DNA of 7,534 bases. Origin: UBA7236 sp043727235. Lineage in GTDB: Bacteria; Bacteroidota; Bacteroidia; Chitinophagales; BACL12. The stretch spans positions 1 through 7,534 of the forward strand of contig JAYSYX010000364.1 of assembly GCA_043727235.1 (NCBI GenBank), in the 5' to 3' direction. The translations under genes and the position numbers were made by a program. Of this stretch, positions 1 through 6,724 are shown piece after piece (position 1 is the first letter of the stretch; each line of letters starts with the position of its first letter). The notes beneath the pieces are model-generated. The model had not been told where the DNA came from. It searched no databases and saw nothing but the letters and a program-made list of their open reading frames with translations.

Positions 1-168
1 AAGATAGATGGAAAATTACCCGTACATGAACCAACAGATACTGAACAATTTTTAGGATTAAAAAATATTTTCACGCTAAATTCCATTTCATTCAGACTCT
101 TTGACAATGAAAACTTCATCATAGCATTTGATGAAAAAAATAATTCAATTACTTTGAATTATGAATAA
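1..168 (+). CDS. C-terminal fragment of an unidentified protein (5' end outside window)
   Basis: The first reading frame is open from base 1 and ends at TAA 166-168. It gives 55 residues that begin KIDGKLPVHEPTD and end NNSITLNYE. The frame has ordinary coding composition, with alternating hydrophobic and polar residues typical of beta-strands (SISFRLFDNENFIIAFDE). The start lies before the window. The pattern 'DGKL ... F ... F..D..N.I..L' resembles the small beta-rich domain at the C-terminus of many Bacteroidota serine hydrolases of the beta-lactamase type. That is only an impression from too few residues, so I name no function. It converges with the S46 peptidase gene, with about 90 bp between the two stop codons. 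Confidence 0.6.
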   Translation, partial: KIDGKLPVHEPTDTEQFLGLKNIFTLNSISFRLFDNENFIIAFDEKNNSITLNYE

Positions 169-230
169 ATAAATTAAATCCAAGGTTAATTGAAGTCGAT
201 AAACATAAATTTATCACATAGTACAGATTG

Positions 231-272
231 TCAATTGTCAATTATCAATTATCAATTGTCAATTCTCAATTA
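231..272. repeat. Heptad tandem array, six copies of TCAATTN
   Basis: Six consecutive 7-bp units start at 231, 238, 245, 252, 259 and 266: TCAATTG, TCAATTA, TCAATTA, TCAATTG, TCAATTC, TCAATTA. A degenerate unit, CAGATTG, sits just before them at 224-230. The first six bases of every unit are invariant and only the seventh varies. The array lies between two convergent genes and runs into the peptidase gene: its TGA stop (259-261) and last residues (I-E-N) are made of repeat units. Units with CAATTG are self-complementary, so small cruciforms are possible. Confidence 0.9.
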
Positions 273-2424
273 TCTCCATTTCTTCTATCAAATTACCTGC
301 CCCTGCATATTTATCTATAATAAATAAGGCATAACGTATATCGAGAGAGATATTCCGGCAGCGGTCGGGATCATACATTATATCACTCATAGTGCCTTCC
401 CAAACACGATCGTAGTTTATTCCTATTAATTGTCCATATGCATTAATTACGGGGCTTCCCGAATTTCCACCTGTTGTATGATTTGTTGCGATAAAAGCGA
501 TAGGGAGTTCACCTTTTTTATTTGCATAATTGCCGAAATCATTTTTTTCCATAAGGGAGATTATTTTTTCAGGCATTTCAAATTCCTCATCATTGGGAAT
601 ATATTTTTCCTCAATTCCATTGTCGGTTGTCTGATAGGTATAATATACTGCGTCCTTTGCAACATAACCCTTAACATTGCCATAAGTGACACGCAAAGTG
701 GAATTTGCATCCGGATAAAATTCTTTTTCAGGTTGCATTTCACGCTGAGCCTGCATGTATTTGCGCATCAATAAGTTTATTTCAACATTGAAAGGAGTTA
801 TATAAGTTTTTGCCTGATTCTCGAAATAATTATTTACTTCTTCAAATAATTTATAGGCAGGATCATTCATTAATTTTGCTGCCTTTTTTTTATTAAGTCC
901 TGTTAATAGTTTATTTAGTTTATCCTGATCTGCATAAACCGACTTGCTGTACATAGCATCAGCCCAGGCTTTAAAATCATTATTGTATATAGTCGCTTGC
1001 TCTTTAAAGTAGGGAGACTGCAGCTCTTTTGAAACCTTTTCAGAATAAATAGCCATCATTGCCGCAAACATTTCACGGTCTATTTTTATGGAATAATTTT
1101 GATAAAAACCTTTTGCACTTCCCGATAATTTAGTAGCTTCCTCTTGCAAAACAGTATAATCAATGGTGTCTGATCGCACCATACCAATAAACTTTTTATA
1201 TCTGGCTACTAAATTCATTAGTTCAACAGCAAAAAATGCCTCTGAAGTGTAATCTAATAATTCGGAATAAGGTTTATAAGAATTATAAGCAGTGGATAAT
1301 TCAGGCAATAAATTCCTGTATTCCTTTCCTTCGTGGGTACTTGACCATTGCTGAAACAGTTTTTCGTATTTGAGTTTTTCACCTACTGCATCGTTCAATT
1401 TTAATCCTATCATTTCACCCTTCCATTTTTTATATGCATTGGCAAGTCCCCTCACTTTAGATGCATATTGCAGCGTTACAGTATCATTATTCAACATATA
1501 TTTATTGATAATATCCAAACGCACATCGCGACAGGCAACTCTATTAGGATTTGTAGCATTAATAGTGAGATCAACTGCATAGGAAGTTAAATATTCCTGG
1601 GTGCGACCAGGAAATCCGTATACCATAGTAAAATCATTTTCATCCACACCCTTTAGTGATATAGGAAAAGAATAACGCGGAATAAACGGAACATTTTTTT
1701 CATCATAGGCAGCCGGTTTATTATCAGCGTTTGCATAAATTCGAAACATGCTGAAATCGCCGGTATGTCGCGGCCAAACCCAATTGTCGGTCTCACCCCC
1801 AAAATTTCCAACGCTTGCGGAAGGTGTTCCTACTAAACGTATATCTGTAAATACCTCCGTTACAAATAAATAAAATTCATTTCCGTAATAAAAAGATTTT
1901 ACGGTTGCATCATAGTGTGTTCCCTTTTCAAATTGGGATTCTAATTTCGAGGCCAATTGAGCTATTATTGAATTTCTCGTGGCCTCATCCATTGTATTAT
2001 CTAAATAGGGTAGAATACTATCTGTAACATTATGCATACTGATAATGAATGTAACAGAAAGACCCGGGCAAGGTTTTTCTTCATTATTATTTTTTGCCCA
2101 GAATCCCTCCTTCAAATAATTATTTTCGACGGAACTCAATGCATTAATATTTGAAAATCCACAGTGATGATTGGTAATTATTAATCCCTCTTTGGAAATT
2201 ACTTCACCGGTACATCCTCCACCGAATAATACCACTGCATCTTTCATACTGCTTTTATTCACAGAATAAATATCTTCCGCTGTTAATTTAAATCCGCGAG
2301 CCTGCATATCCCCAATATTTAATTGTTCCAGCAATATCGGTATCCACATCCCTTCATCCGCCTTAGCGAAATTTGTTATCAAAATAAAATTTAACAAAAT
2401 AATATATTTTCTCATTTTTTTCAT
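259..2424 (-). CDS. S46 family dipeptidyl peptidase, DPP11-like (Asp/Glu-specific)
   Basis: A complete 721-residue serine exopeptidase of family S46, which removes dipeptides from peptide N-termini in the periplasm. A signal peptide (MKKMRK, then a hydrophobic stretch) probably ends at AKA22, so the mature protein would begin DEGMW. The chymotrypsin-like triad is visible: His87 in TNHHCG, Asp223 in RHTGDFS and Ser655 in GGNSGSP. Asn214, Trp215 and Asp672 match residues known to hold the substrate N-terminus in this family. Eighteen residues after the serine is Arg673 (NYDRVWE). In Porphyromonas gingivalis DPP11 the equivalent Arg gives preference for Asp/Glu at P1, whereas DPP7 has Gly there; the specificity here is inferred from that. 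The length matches the family (about 720). The ATG at 2422-2424 has no Shine-Dalgarno site. Met4 (2413-2415) is an alternative start that would also leave a signal peptide. The cupin gene lies 76 bp upstream on the same strand with no clear promoter between, so read-through is likely. Confidence 0.95.
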   Translation of the reverse strand: MKKMRKYIILLNFILITNFAKADEGMWIPILLEQLNIGDMQARGFKLTAEDIYSVNKSSMKDAVVLFGGGCTGEVISKEGLIITNHHCGFSNINALSSVENNYLKEGFWAKNNNEEKPCPGLSVTFIISMHNVTDSILPYLDNTMDEATRNSIIAQLASKLESQFEKGTHYDATVKSFYYGNEFYLFVTEVFTDIRLVGTPSASVGNFGGETDNWVWPRHTGDFSMFRIYANADNKPAAYDEKNVPFIPRYSFPISLKGVDENDFTMVYGFPGRTQEYLTSYAVDLTINATNPNRVACRDVRLDIINKYMLNNDTVTLQYASKVRGLANAYKKWKGEMIGLKLNDAVGEKLKYEKLFQQWSSTHEGKEYRNLLPELSTAYNSYKPYSELLDYTSEAFFAVELMNLVARYKKFIGMVRSDTIDYTVLQEEATKLSGSAKGFYQNYSIKIDREMFAAMMAIYSEKVSKELQSPYFKEQATIYNNDFKAWADAMYSKSVYADQDKLNKLLTGLNKKKAAKLMNDPAYKLFEEVNNYFENQAKTYITPFNVEINLLMRKYMQAQREMQPEKEFYPDANSTLRVTYGNVKGYVAKDAVYYTYQTTDNGIEEKYIPNDEEFEMPEKIISLMEKNDFGNYANKKGELPIAFIATNHTTGGNSGSPVINAYGQLIGINYDRVWEGTMSDIMYDPDRCRNISLDIRYALFIIDKYAGAGNLIEEMEIIEN

Positions 2425-2452
2425 TTGAATATTAATTTATCGTTATTTTTTT

Positions 2453-2504
2453 TCATTCTTTCATTCCTTCATTCCTTCATTCCTTCATTCCTTCATTCCT
2501 TCAT
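2453..2504. repeat. Octad tandem array of TCATTCCT between cupin and peptidase genes
   Basis: One variant unit TCATTCTT (2453-2460) is followed by five perfect TCATTCCT units (2461-2500) and a partial TCAT (2501-2504). On the coding strand of the neighbouring genes the unit reads AGGAATGA. The array starts exactly at the cupin stop codon (TGA, 2501-2503) and takes up 48 of the 76 bp before the peptidase start, ending 28 bp short of it. A change in copy number would alter the spacing between the two genes. Confidence 0.93.
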
Positions 2505-2824
2505 TTATAATCCTCCCTGATCGGATAAAATACATCTATTATTTTACAATTTGTAAGCGCCTTTGCTTTGTGAGGCACATTTCCAGGAATTATTGCAACA
2601 GTTCCATATTCAAGTATTCTGGTATTTTCATCGATGGTAAGTTCAAGTTTTCCCTCTATTACATTTACCATCATTTCATGAATATGGCTATGAAGAGGTA
2701 TTTCTGCTCCTTCTATAGCCTCCCAATAAGCAATACTCATTTTTTCAGAATGAATAAATTTTCCAAAAAAACCAGGAGCCACTTCCCGTGACTGTAATAA
2801 TGTTGTATTAACGAAATTTTCCAT
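2501..2824 (-). CDS. Small single-domain cupin protein
   Basis: A one-domain cupin_2-type beta-barrel of about 107 residues; its substrate cannot be told from the sequence. Cupin motif 1 is seen in PLHSHIHEMMVNVIEGKLEL, with candidate metal ligands H-S-H-I-H-E and the conserved Gly. Motif 2 is seen in YGTVAIIPGNVPHKA, with its P-G-x-x-P-H and final metal-binding His. There is no signal peptide, so it should be cytoplasmic. The start is uncertain. ATG at 2822-2824 (MENFVNTTLL) is preferred because GTG at 2846-2848 would only add eight residues (115 in total), and neither has a Shine-Dalgarno site. Small cupins of this type bind a metal and act as sensors, isomerases or dioxygenases. It precedes the peptidase gene on the same strand, but no functional link is evident. 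Confidence 0.85.
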   Translation of the reverse strand: MENFVNTTLLQSREVAPGFFGKFIHSEKMSIAYWEAIEGAEIPLHSHIHEMMVNVIEGKLELTIDENTRILEYGTVAIIPGNVPHKAKALTNCKIIDVFYPIREDYK

Positions 2825-2913
2825 AAGGCGAAGATATTTGTCAGACACCTATATTTCTACTAAATTTTGTTAAACATTAAATTAGTGAAATGCATTGCGT
2901 ATCCGATCATCTT

Positions 2914-2950
2914 AAAAAAACCGGCAAAAGGGCGGAATTGCCGTTTTTTT
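2914..2950. terminator. Bidirectional terminator-like hairpin in a divergent gap
   Basis: CGGCAA (2922-2927) pairs with TTGCCG (2938-2943) around a 10-base loop. The stem is flanked by seven A (2914-2920) and seven T (2944-2950), which can extend it past a single bulged C at 2921. It has the shape of an intrinsic terminator in both directions. Its place is odd: it lies between two genes transcribed away from each other, where no transcript needs ending. It may be an attenuator in a leader, a barrier to antisense transcription, or the terminator of a gene that has been lost. Confidence 0.55.
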
Positions 2951-2980
2951 GTCACTTTTTTTGATTGATTTTTTCCTTTG
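2948..2980 (+). promoter_or_regulatory. Candidate Bacteroidota-type promoter for the propeller protein
   Basis: TTTG at 2948-2951 is followed after 21 bases by TTCCTTTG at 2973-2980. This matches seven of eight positions, counting the two free ones, of the Bacteroidota -7 element TAnnTTTG, at a plausible distance from a -33 TTTG. It would give a leader of about 35 bases. A second, poorer candidate (AAATTTTG, 3004-3011) would leave almost no leader. Such short motifs occur by chance in AT-rich DNA. Confidence 0.3.
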
Positions 2981-3019
2981 GGCAACTATGCTTAATTTTA
3001 TATAAATTTTGACCATAAC

Positions 3020-6000
3020 ATGAAATATTTCTACTCTTTACTCCTCACAATTTCCATTTCAACCACACTATCAGCGCAGATCAATCACCCCGGAAAACAG
3101 CCATGGCCTGTAATGGATGGCTCGCCCAATTACTTCGAGGTTCGGGCAGAATACCTGGAACATCTCAATAATTTGGATCTGGAATCTGGTTTATTGGGTC
3201 TGGATATGCAGGCGGATAATCTTCGCACAAAATTCATGCGCTGGGATTATATGATGAGCACCAGAGTTGATGCAAACGGGAATTTTCCTGATCCTTATAC
3301 TCCCTACAGAGAATTGGAGCGGTATAAAAGTACACATCCGGATATGTATAATGCCGGAACACGGGCTGCAAACTGGGAACCTGTTGGATCGGCAGAAGTT
3401 CCGGGTAATGGGGGAGGAGTGGGCAGAATGAATTGCCTTTATTTTGATCCCGTGGATCACAATGTTTTATATGCCGGAACTGCGGGTGGCGGACTTTGGA
3501 AATCACCGGATGGCGGTGGAAGCTGGTTGCCGCTTACCGATCAATTACCGGTTACAAGCATTGCTGATGTAGCTGTTGATCCTGCCAATACAGATATAAT
3601 TTATGTAGCAACCGGTGACGGATATGCCTACGAAATAACCTGGCAAGCTGATAATGATTTTTGGGGAGGAGTATATAGTGCAGGCGTTTTAAAATCAACG
3701 GATGGTGGTTTTACATGGAACCCAACGGGTTTAAGTTATTTACAGGATCAACTCGCGGTTGTTCAGCGTATTATAATTCACCCTGAAAATACAAATGTTT
3801 TGATAGCTGCAACAAGGGAAGGAATTTACAGGACTGATAATGGAGGTGATACGTGGACATTAGTGGATGAAACGCATTGTTATGATTTTGCTTTTAATAC
3901 GGTTGATCCAAATACAATTTATGCAGTTGGCGACAGAGATGTAATAATTTCTAATGATGCCGGAGTTTCCTGGACCCTGCTTCAAAATGATCTTGCAGAA
4001 TATGACGATCGTATGTCGATTGAAACCACTGCAGCCGATCCTGATATGATATTTGTTTTTGCGGTTTCAGCGGAAATATTTATTAGTGAAAATGCAGGAG
4101 TTTCTTTTTCCAACGGAGCTTCTCCGGCGGGAGTGAATTCTTATTACGGTTATTATGATAATGTTCTAGAGGTTTCTGATGTAAATGCTGATTTGTTATT
4201 TACCGGTGGCTTGGATATTGCCCGATCTACAAATGGAGCAAATACCTGGCAAAAAAAATCAGCATGGGATGCATGGCCTGCATCTAATTATGTGCATGCT
4301 GATCAAAAAGTACTTTTATGTGATCCTTTGGATGAATTAATTGTTTATGCCGGAAATGATGGAGGTATATTTAAATCAATTGATAAAGGTCAAACCTGGA
4401 CAGATCTTTCGGAGGGATTAAGAATTGCACAACCTTACAGAATTTCCACCTCTTATACTAACCCTGAAATTGTGCTCAGTGGTTGGCAGGACAATGGTTG
4501 TAATCTTTGGGATGGTGATAGTTGGGAAAGAGTGCAGGGTGGTGATGGAATGGAAGTAATTATTGACTATACCGATTCAGATCGTATTTATGCTTCCTAT
4601 CAATATGGATATGTAAACAGGTCAACTGATGGTGGTGATAGCTGGACCTATCTTCCTGTTGACGGTGGAGCTTGGATAACGCCTTATGTGATGGATCCAA
4701 TAAATCATCTTGTTATGTATTATGGAAATGGTTCTGGTGGAATACAAAAATCAACGAATGGAGGAACCACCTGGTCGAACAAACCTTCAAACTTAGGTAG
4801 TGAAGTTTTTGCGATTGCAGTTTCACCCGCTGATAATAATTATATATATGCATGTGCTCTGCAAACATTAAAAGTTTCAGATGATGCAGGTGATTCATGG
4901 ACCAATATTACCGCGGGATTGCCTACCTCGGGAATCGGATTTAATTATATTGGAGTAAGCGATGAGAATCCACAGCATGTCTGGATTGCCTTAAGCGGAT
5001 ATGATGATGGAAATAAAGTTTATTATTCTGAAAATGCCGGAGCAACATGGACAAATATTTCAGGAACACTACCAAATGTTCCCGTAAGTGCAATTGTATA
5101 TGAAAATACAAGCACTGATAACAGATTATATATTGGGACAGATTTAGGTGTATTTACAAAAGATGATCTTGATGCTGATTGGGAGCCCTACATGACAGGT
5201 TTGCCAAATGTAATGATACATGAACTCGAAATTAATTATACAAACAATAAATTGTATGCTGCTACTTATGGCAGGGGAATTTGGCATAGCGATCTTTACG
5301 AATTTGTTACACCAACTATTTCAATTGATGTAATAGAATCGGAATATTGTCCTGATGAAGATCTGAATATTTCTTATTCCGTAACAGGAATATTTATGCC
5401 CGGCAATATATTTACAACTCAGTTAAGTGATGCTTCAGGAAGTTTTTCTTCTCCTGTTGCAATTGGTTCTATTACTTCAATCGCATTAACCGGCGTAATT
5501 TCCTGCACAATTCCGGCTACTTCTGATGAAGGAACCGGATATAGGATGCGAGTTGTATCTTCATCACCATCAGTTTTGGGAACAGATAATGGCACTGATA
5601 TCACAATTAGTTGTGAAATACCTTCTGCATTAAATAATGTAACAGTTAGTTCAACAACTGCAACACTTGAATGGGATGCTGCAAATTGCGCTGATGGATA
5701 TACCGTTCAATACAAACCGGTTTCTGAACCTGATTGGCTTACAATTACCACAACTGTTCCAACAGTTGAATTAATCGGACTTATACCAAATACTTTATAT
5801 GAATGGGCTGTCAGCAATACCTGTGTAACATCACCTTTGGTTGAAACAGATTTCAGTGCTACCGAAGAATTTACCACAGCACAAAGTAGTCTCGAGGAAA
5901 TATTGGGATTAACCGGATTTAATGTTTATCCGAATCCATTTAATATTTCCACAACTATACAGTTCAGCTTGACTGAAGCAATGGAAGTTACAATTGAATT

Positions 6001-6163
6001 AGTTGATATTACAGGAAAAATTGTACGGCAGATAAATAAAGAAAAATTATCAGCAGGATTTTACTCTTTTGAAATTGAAAGAAAAGAATTAAGCAAAGGA
6101 GTTTATACTTTGCAATTTATTATTGAAGATAATGCTGCAGGAATAAATCTGATTGTAGACTAA
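3020..6163 (+). CDS. Exported BNR/Asp-box beta-propeller protein with Fn3 and T9SS type A sorting domain
   Basis: A complete 1047-residue protein. A signal peptide (MKYFYSLLLTISISTTLSA) ends before Q20. A linker to about residue 115 leads into a VPS10/GH74-like propeller region at about 120-760. Asp-boxes of the S/T-x-D-x-G-x-T-W type occur near 162, 226, 272, 311, 356, 403, 453, 535, 578, 620 and 670. Degenerate ones sit near 495 and 713, and a last blade near 745-758 has none. That makes about 14 blades, which fits two seven-bladed propellers. An Ig-like segment follows (about 764-866), then Fn3 (about 867-955) with a likely C890-C935 pair. A Por-type T9SS sorting domain (about 966-1047; VYPNP, then GVYTLQF) targets it across the outer membrane for anchoring or release. 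GH74 enzymes have a catalytic Asp in a YARTDxGG motif; here the matching stretch is YAGTAGGG, so I do not call it a glycosidase. A carbohydrate- or protein-binding surface role is inferred. The ATG at 3020 is the natural start before the signal peptide. Confidence 0.92.
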   Translation: MKYFYSLLLTISISTTLSAQINHPGKQPWPVMDGSPNYFEVRAEYLEHLNNLDLESGLLGLDMQADNLRTKFMRWDYMMSTRVDANGNFPDPYTPYRELERYKSTHPDMYNAGTRAANWEPVGSAEVPGNGGGVGRMNCLYFDPVDHNVLYAGTAGGGLWKSPDGGGSWLPLTDQLPVTSIADVAVDPANTDIIYVATGDGYAYEITWQADNDFWGGVYSAGVLKSTDGGFTWNPTGLSYLQDQLAVVQRIIIHPENTNVLIAATREGIYRTDNGGDTWTLVDETHCYDFAFNTVDPNTIYAVGDRDVIISNDAGVSWTLLQNDLAEYDDRMSIETTAADPDMIFVFAVSAEIFISENAGVSFSNGASPAGVNSYYGYYDNVLEVSDVNADLLFTGGLDIARSTNGANTWQKKSAWDAWPASNYVHADQKVLLCDPLDELIVYAGNDGGIFKSIDKGQTWTDLSEGLRIAQPYRISTSYTNPEIVLSGWQDNGCNLWDGDSWERVQGGDGMEVIIDYTDSDRIYASYQYGYVNRSTDGGDSWTYLPVDGGAWITPYVMDPINHLVMYYGNGSGGIQKSTNGGTTWSNKPSNLGSEVFAIAVSPADNNYIYACALQTLKVSDDAGDSWTNITAGLPTSGIGFNYIGVSDENPQHVWIALSGYDDGNKVYYSENAGATWTNISGTLPNVPVSAIVYENTSTDNRLYIGTDLGVFTKDDLDADWEPYMTGLPNVMIHELEINYTNNKLYAATYGRGIWHSDLYEFVTPTISIDVIESEYCPDEDLNISYSVTGIFMPGNIFTTQLSDASGSFSSPVAIGSITSIALTGVISCTIPATSDEGTGYRMRVVSSSPSVLGTDNGTDITISCEIPSALNNVTVSSTTATLEWDAANCADGYTVQYKPVSEPDWLTITTTVPTVELIGLIPNTLYEWAVSNTCVTSPLVETDFSATEEFTTAQSSLEEILGLTGFNVYPNPFNISTTIQFSLTEAMEVTIELVDITGKIVRQINKEKLSAGFYSFEIERKELSKGVYTLQFIIEDNAAGINLIVD

Positions 6164-6175
6164 ATAAATACAATT

Positions 6176-6222
6176 AAATTGCTCGATAGGTCAATTATTG
6201 ATTTATTGAGCAATTTTTTTTT
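6176..6222 (+). terminator. Intrinsic terminator of the propeller-protein gene
   Basis: AAATTGCTC (6176-6184) pairs perfectly with GAGCAATTT (6208-6216), and the T-run extends to 6222 (nine T from 6214). The 23-base loop can form a small inner hairpin, TCAA/TTGA (6191-6194 with 6198-6201). The stem begins 13 bases after the stop codon, as expected for this gene. On the opposite strand the A-rich side is weaker, so it acts mainly on the + strand. Confidence 0.8.
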
Positions 6223-6226
6223 GGGA

Positions 6227-6332
6227 ATTACCGATACTGAGATCCTCAGATGGTTTGATGTTTTTGTGATTACCATTACTGAGACCCGCGCCAGGAGCGA
6301 GAGCCTCAGATGCCGGGAATGAGAGCTTCTGG
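6227..6332. repeat. Composite imperfect repeats with a potential stem-loop
   Basis: ATTACCGATACTGAGATCC (6227-6245) recurs as ATTACCATTACTGAGACCC (6269-6287), 16 of 19 identical. GAGATCCTCAGATGG (6239-6253) recurs as GAGAGCCTCAGATGC (6299-6313), 13 of 15 identical. The second copy is thus split by an inserted GC-rich stretch. CCAGGAGC (6291-6298) can pair with GCTTCTGG (6325-6332) with one G-U pair, and CTCA (6305-6308) with TGAG (6320-6323) inside it. No reading frame here looks coding. Confidence 0.55.
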
Positions 6333-6421
6333 TGACAAACCCGTGGCAATAATAAATAACAATCAAAAAATAATAATCGGAACTCAACCCTGAAACTTTT
6401 GCAATGGAAGAAAAAAGTCGA

Positions 6422-6449
6422 CAGTCAACAGTAGGCAGTGGGCAGTTTG
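6422..6449. repeat. CAGTNNN heptad tract in copy 1 of the long repeat
   Basis: Four contiguous 7-bp units: CAGTCAA, CAGTAGG, CAGTGGG, CAGTTTG. The CAGT core is invariant and the last three bases vary. This tract has one full CAGTGGG unit. Confidence 0.85.
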
Positions 6450-6562
6450 TAACATTGGAAAATATTCCTTCGTATTGGACCGGGATGAATAAATAAATAA
6501 CAATAAAAAATAAAAAATAATAATCGGATCACAGCCCTGAAACTTTTTGAAACCATGAAAAA

Positions 6563-6597
6563 AAGTCAACAGTAAACAGTGGGCAGTGGGCAGTTTG
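6563..6597. repeat. CAGTNNN heptad tract in copy 2 of the long repeat
   Basis: Five contiguous 7-bp units: AAGTCAA (degenerate), CAGTAAA, CAGTGGG, CAGTGGG, CAGTTTG. Compared with copy 1 it carries one extra CAGTGGG, as expected from slippage gain or loss of a single unit. Confidence 0.85.
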
Positions 6598-6724
6598 TAA
6601 CATTGGAAGATATTCCTTCGTATTGGACCATGAGGAATAATAAATAATAATCAAAAAATAGAAAATAATAATCGGATCGCAACCCTGAAACTTTTGGAAA
6701 CCATGTAAACTTTTGCTAACCGTG

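Larger units (their letters stand above)
6348..6709. repeat. 140-148 bp tandem repeat, about 2.5 copies
   Basis: Copy 1 is 6348-6487, copy 2 is 6488-6635 and a truncated copy 3 is 6636-6709. The landmark TAATAATCGG occurs at 6371, 6518 and 6666, spacings of 147 and 148. Each copy has an AT-rich head, a block near CCCTGAAACTTTT, a CAGTNNN heptad tract, and a tail through CCTTCGTATTGGACC. The tail is nearly identical in copies 1 and 2: 39 of 40 bases match between 6442-6481 and 6590-6629. Copy 3 stops after GGAAACCATG and lacks heptads and tail. No transposase, coding frame or flanking target duplication is visible. Confidence 0.92.

Noticed and set aside
198..215. Hairpin GATAAA/TTTATC as a terminator between the convergent genes
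   Set aside because: The stem is only six AT-rich base pairs with no T-run on either side, which is expected by chance in this composition.
430..1582. Open frames on the + strand opposite the peptidase gene (430-774 and 1370-1582)
   Set aside because: They lie wholly opposite a well-supported S46 gene, and their cysteine-, isoleucine- and phenylalanine-rich translations resemble no protein family.
3020..6163. A sialidase or xyloglucanase call for the propeller protein
   Set aside because: Asp-boxes occur in many non-enzymes. I see no sialidase arginine triad, and the GH74 first catalytic Asp position appears to be Ala.
6488..6520. AT-rich stretches as a replication origin or AT-rich unwinding element
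   Set aside because: There are no DnaA-box clusters or iterons, and the AT-rich run is just the head of the tandem repeat.
6160..6569. Two small minus-strand open frames (6160-6387 and 6384-6569)
   Set aside because: They run through the terminator hairpin and the tandem repeats. Their translations are low complexity or simply mirror the repeat.
6348..6709. A CRISPR array, because of regularly spaced repeats
   Set aside because: The whole 140-148 bp unit is repeated, with no unique spacers, and there are too few copies and no cas genes.
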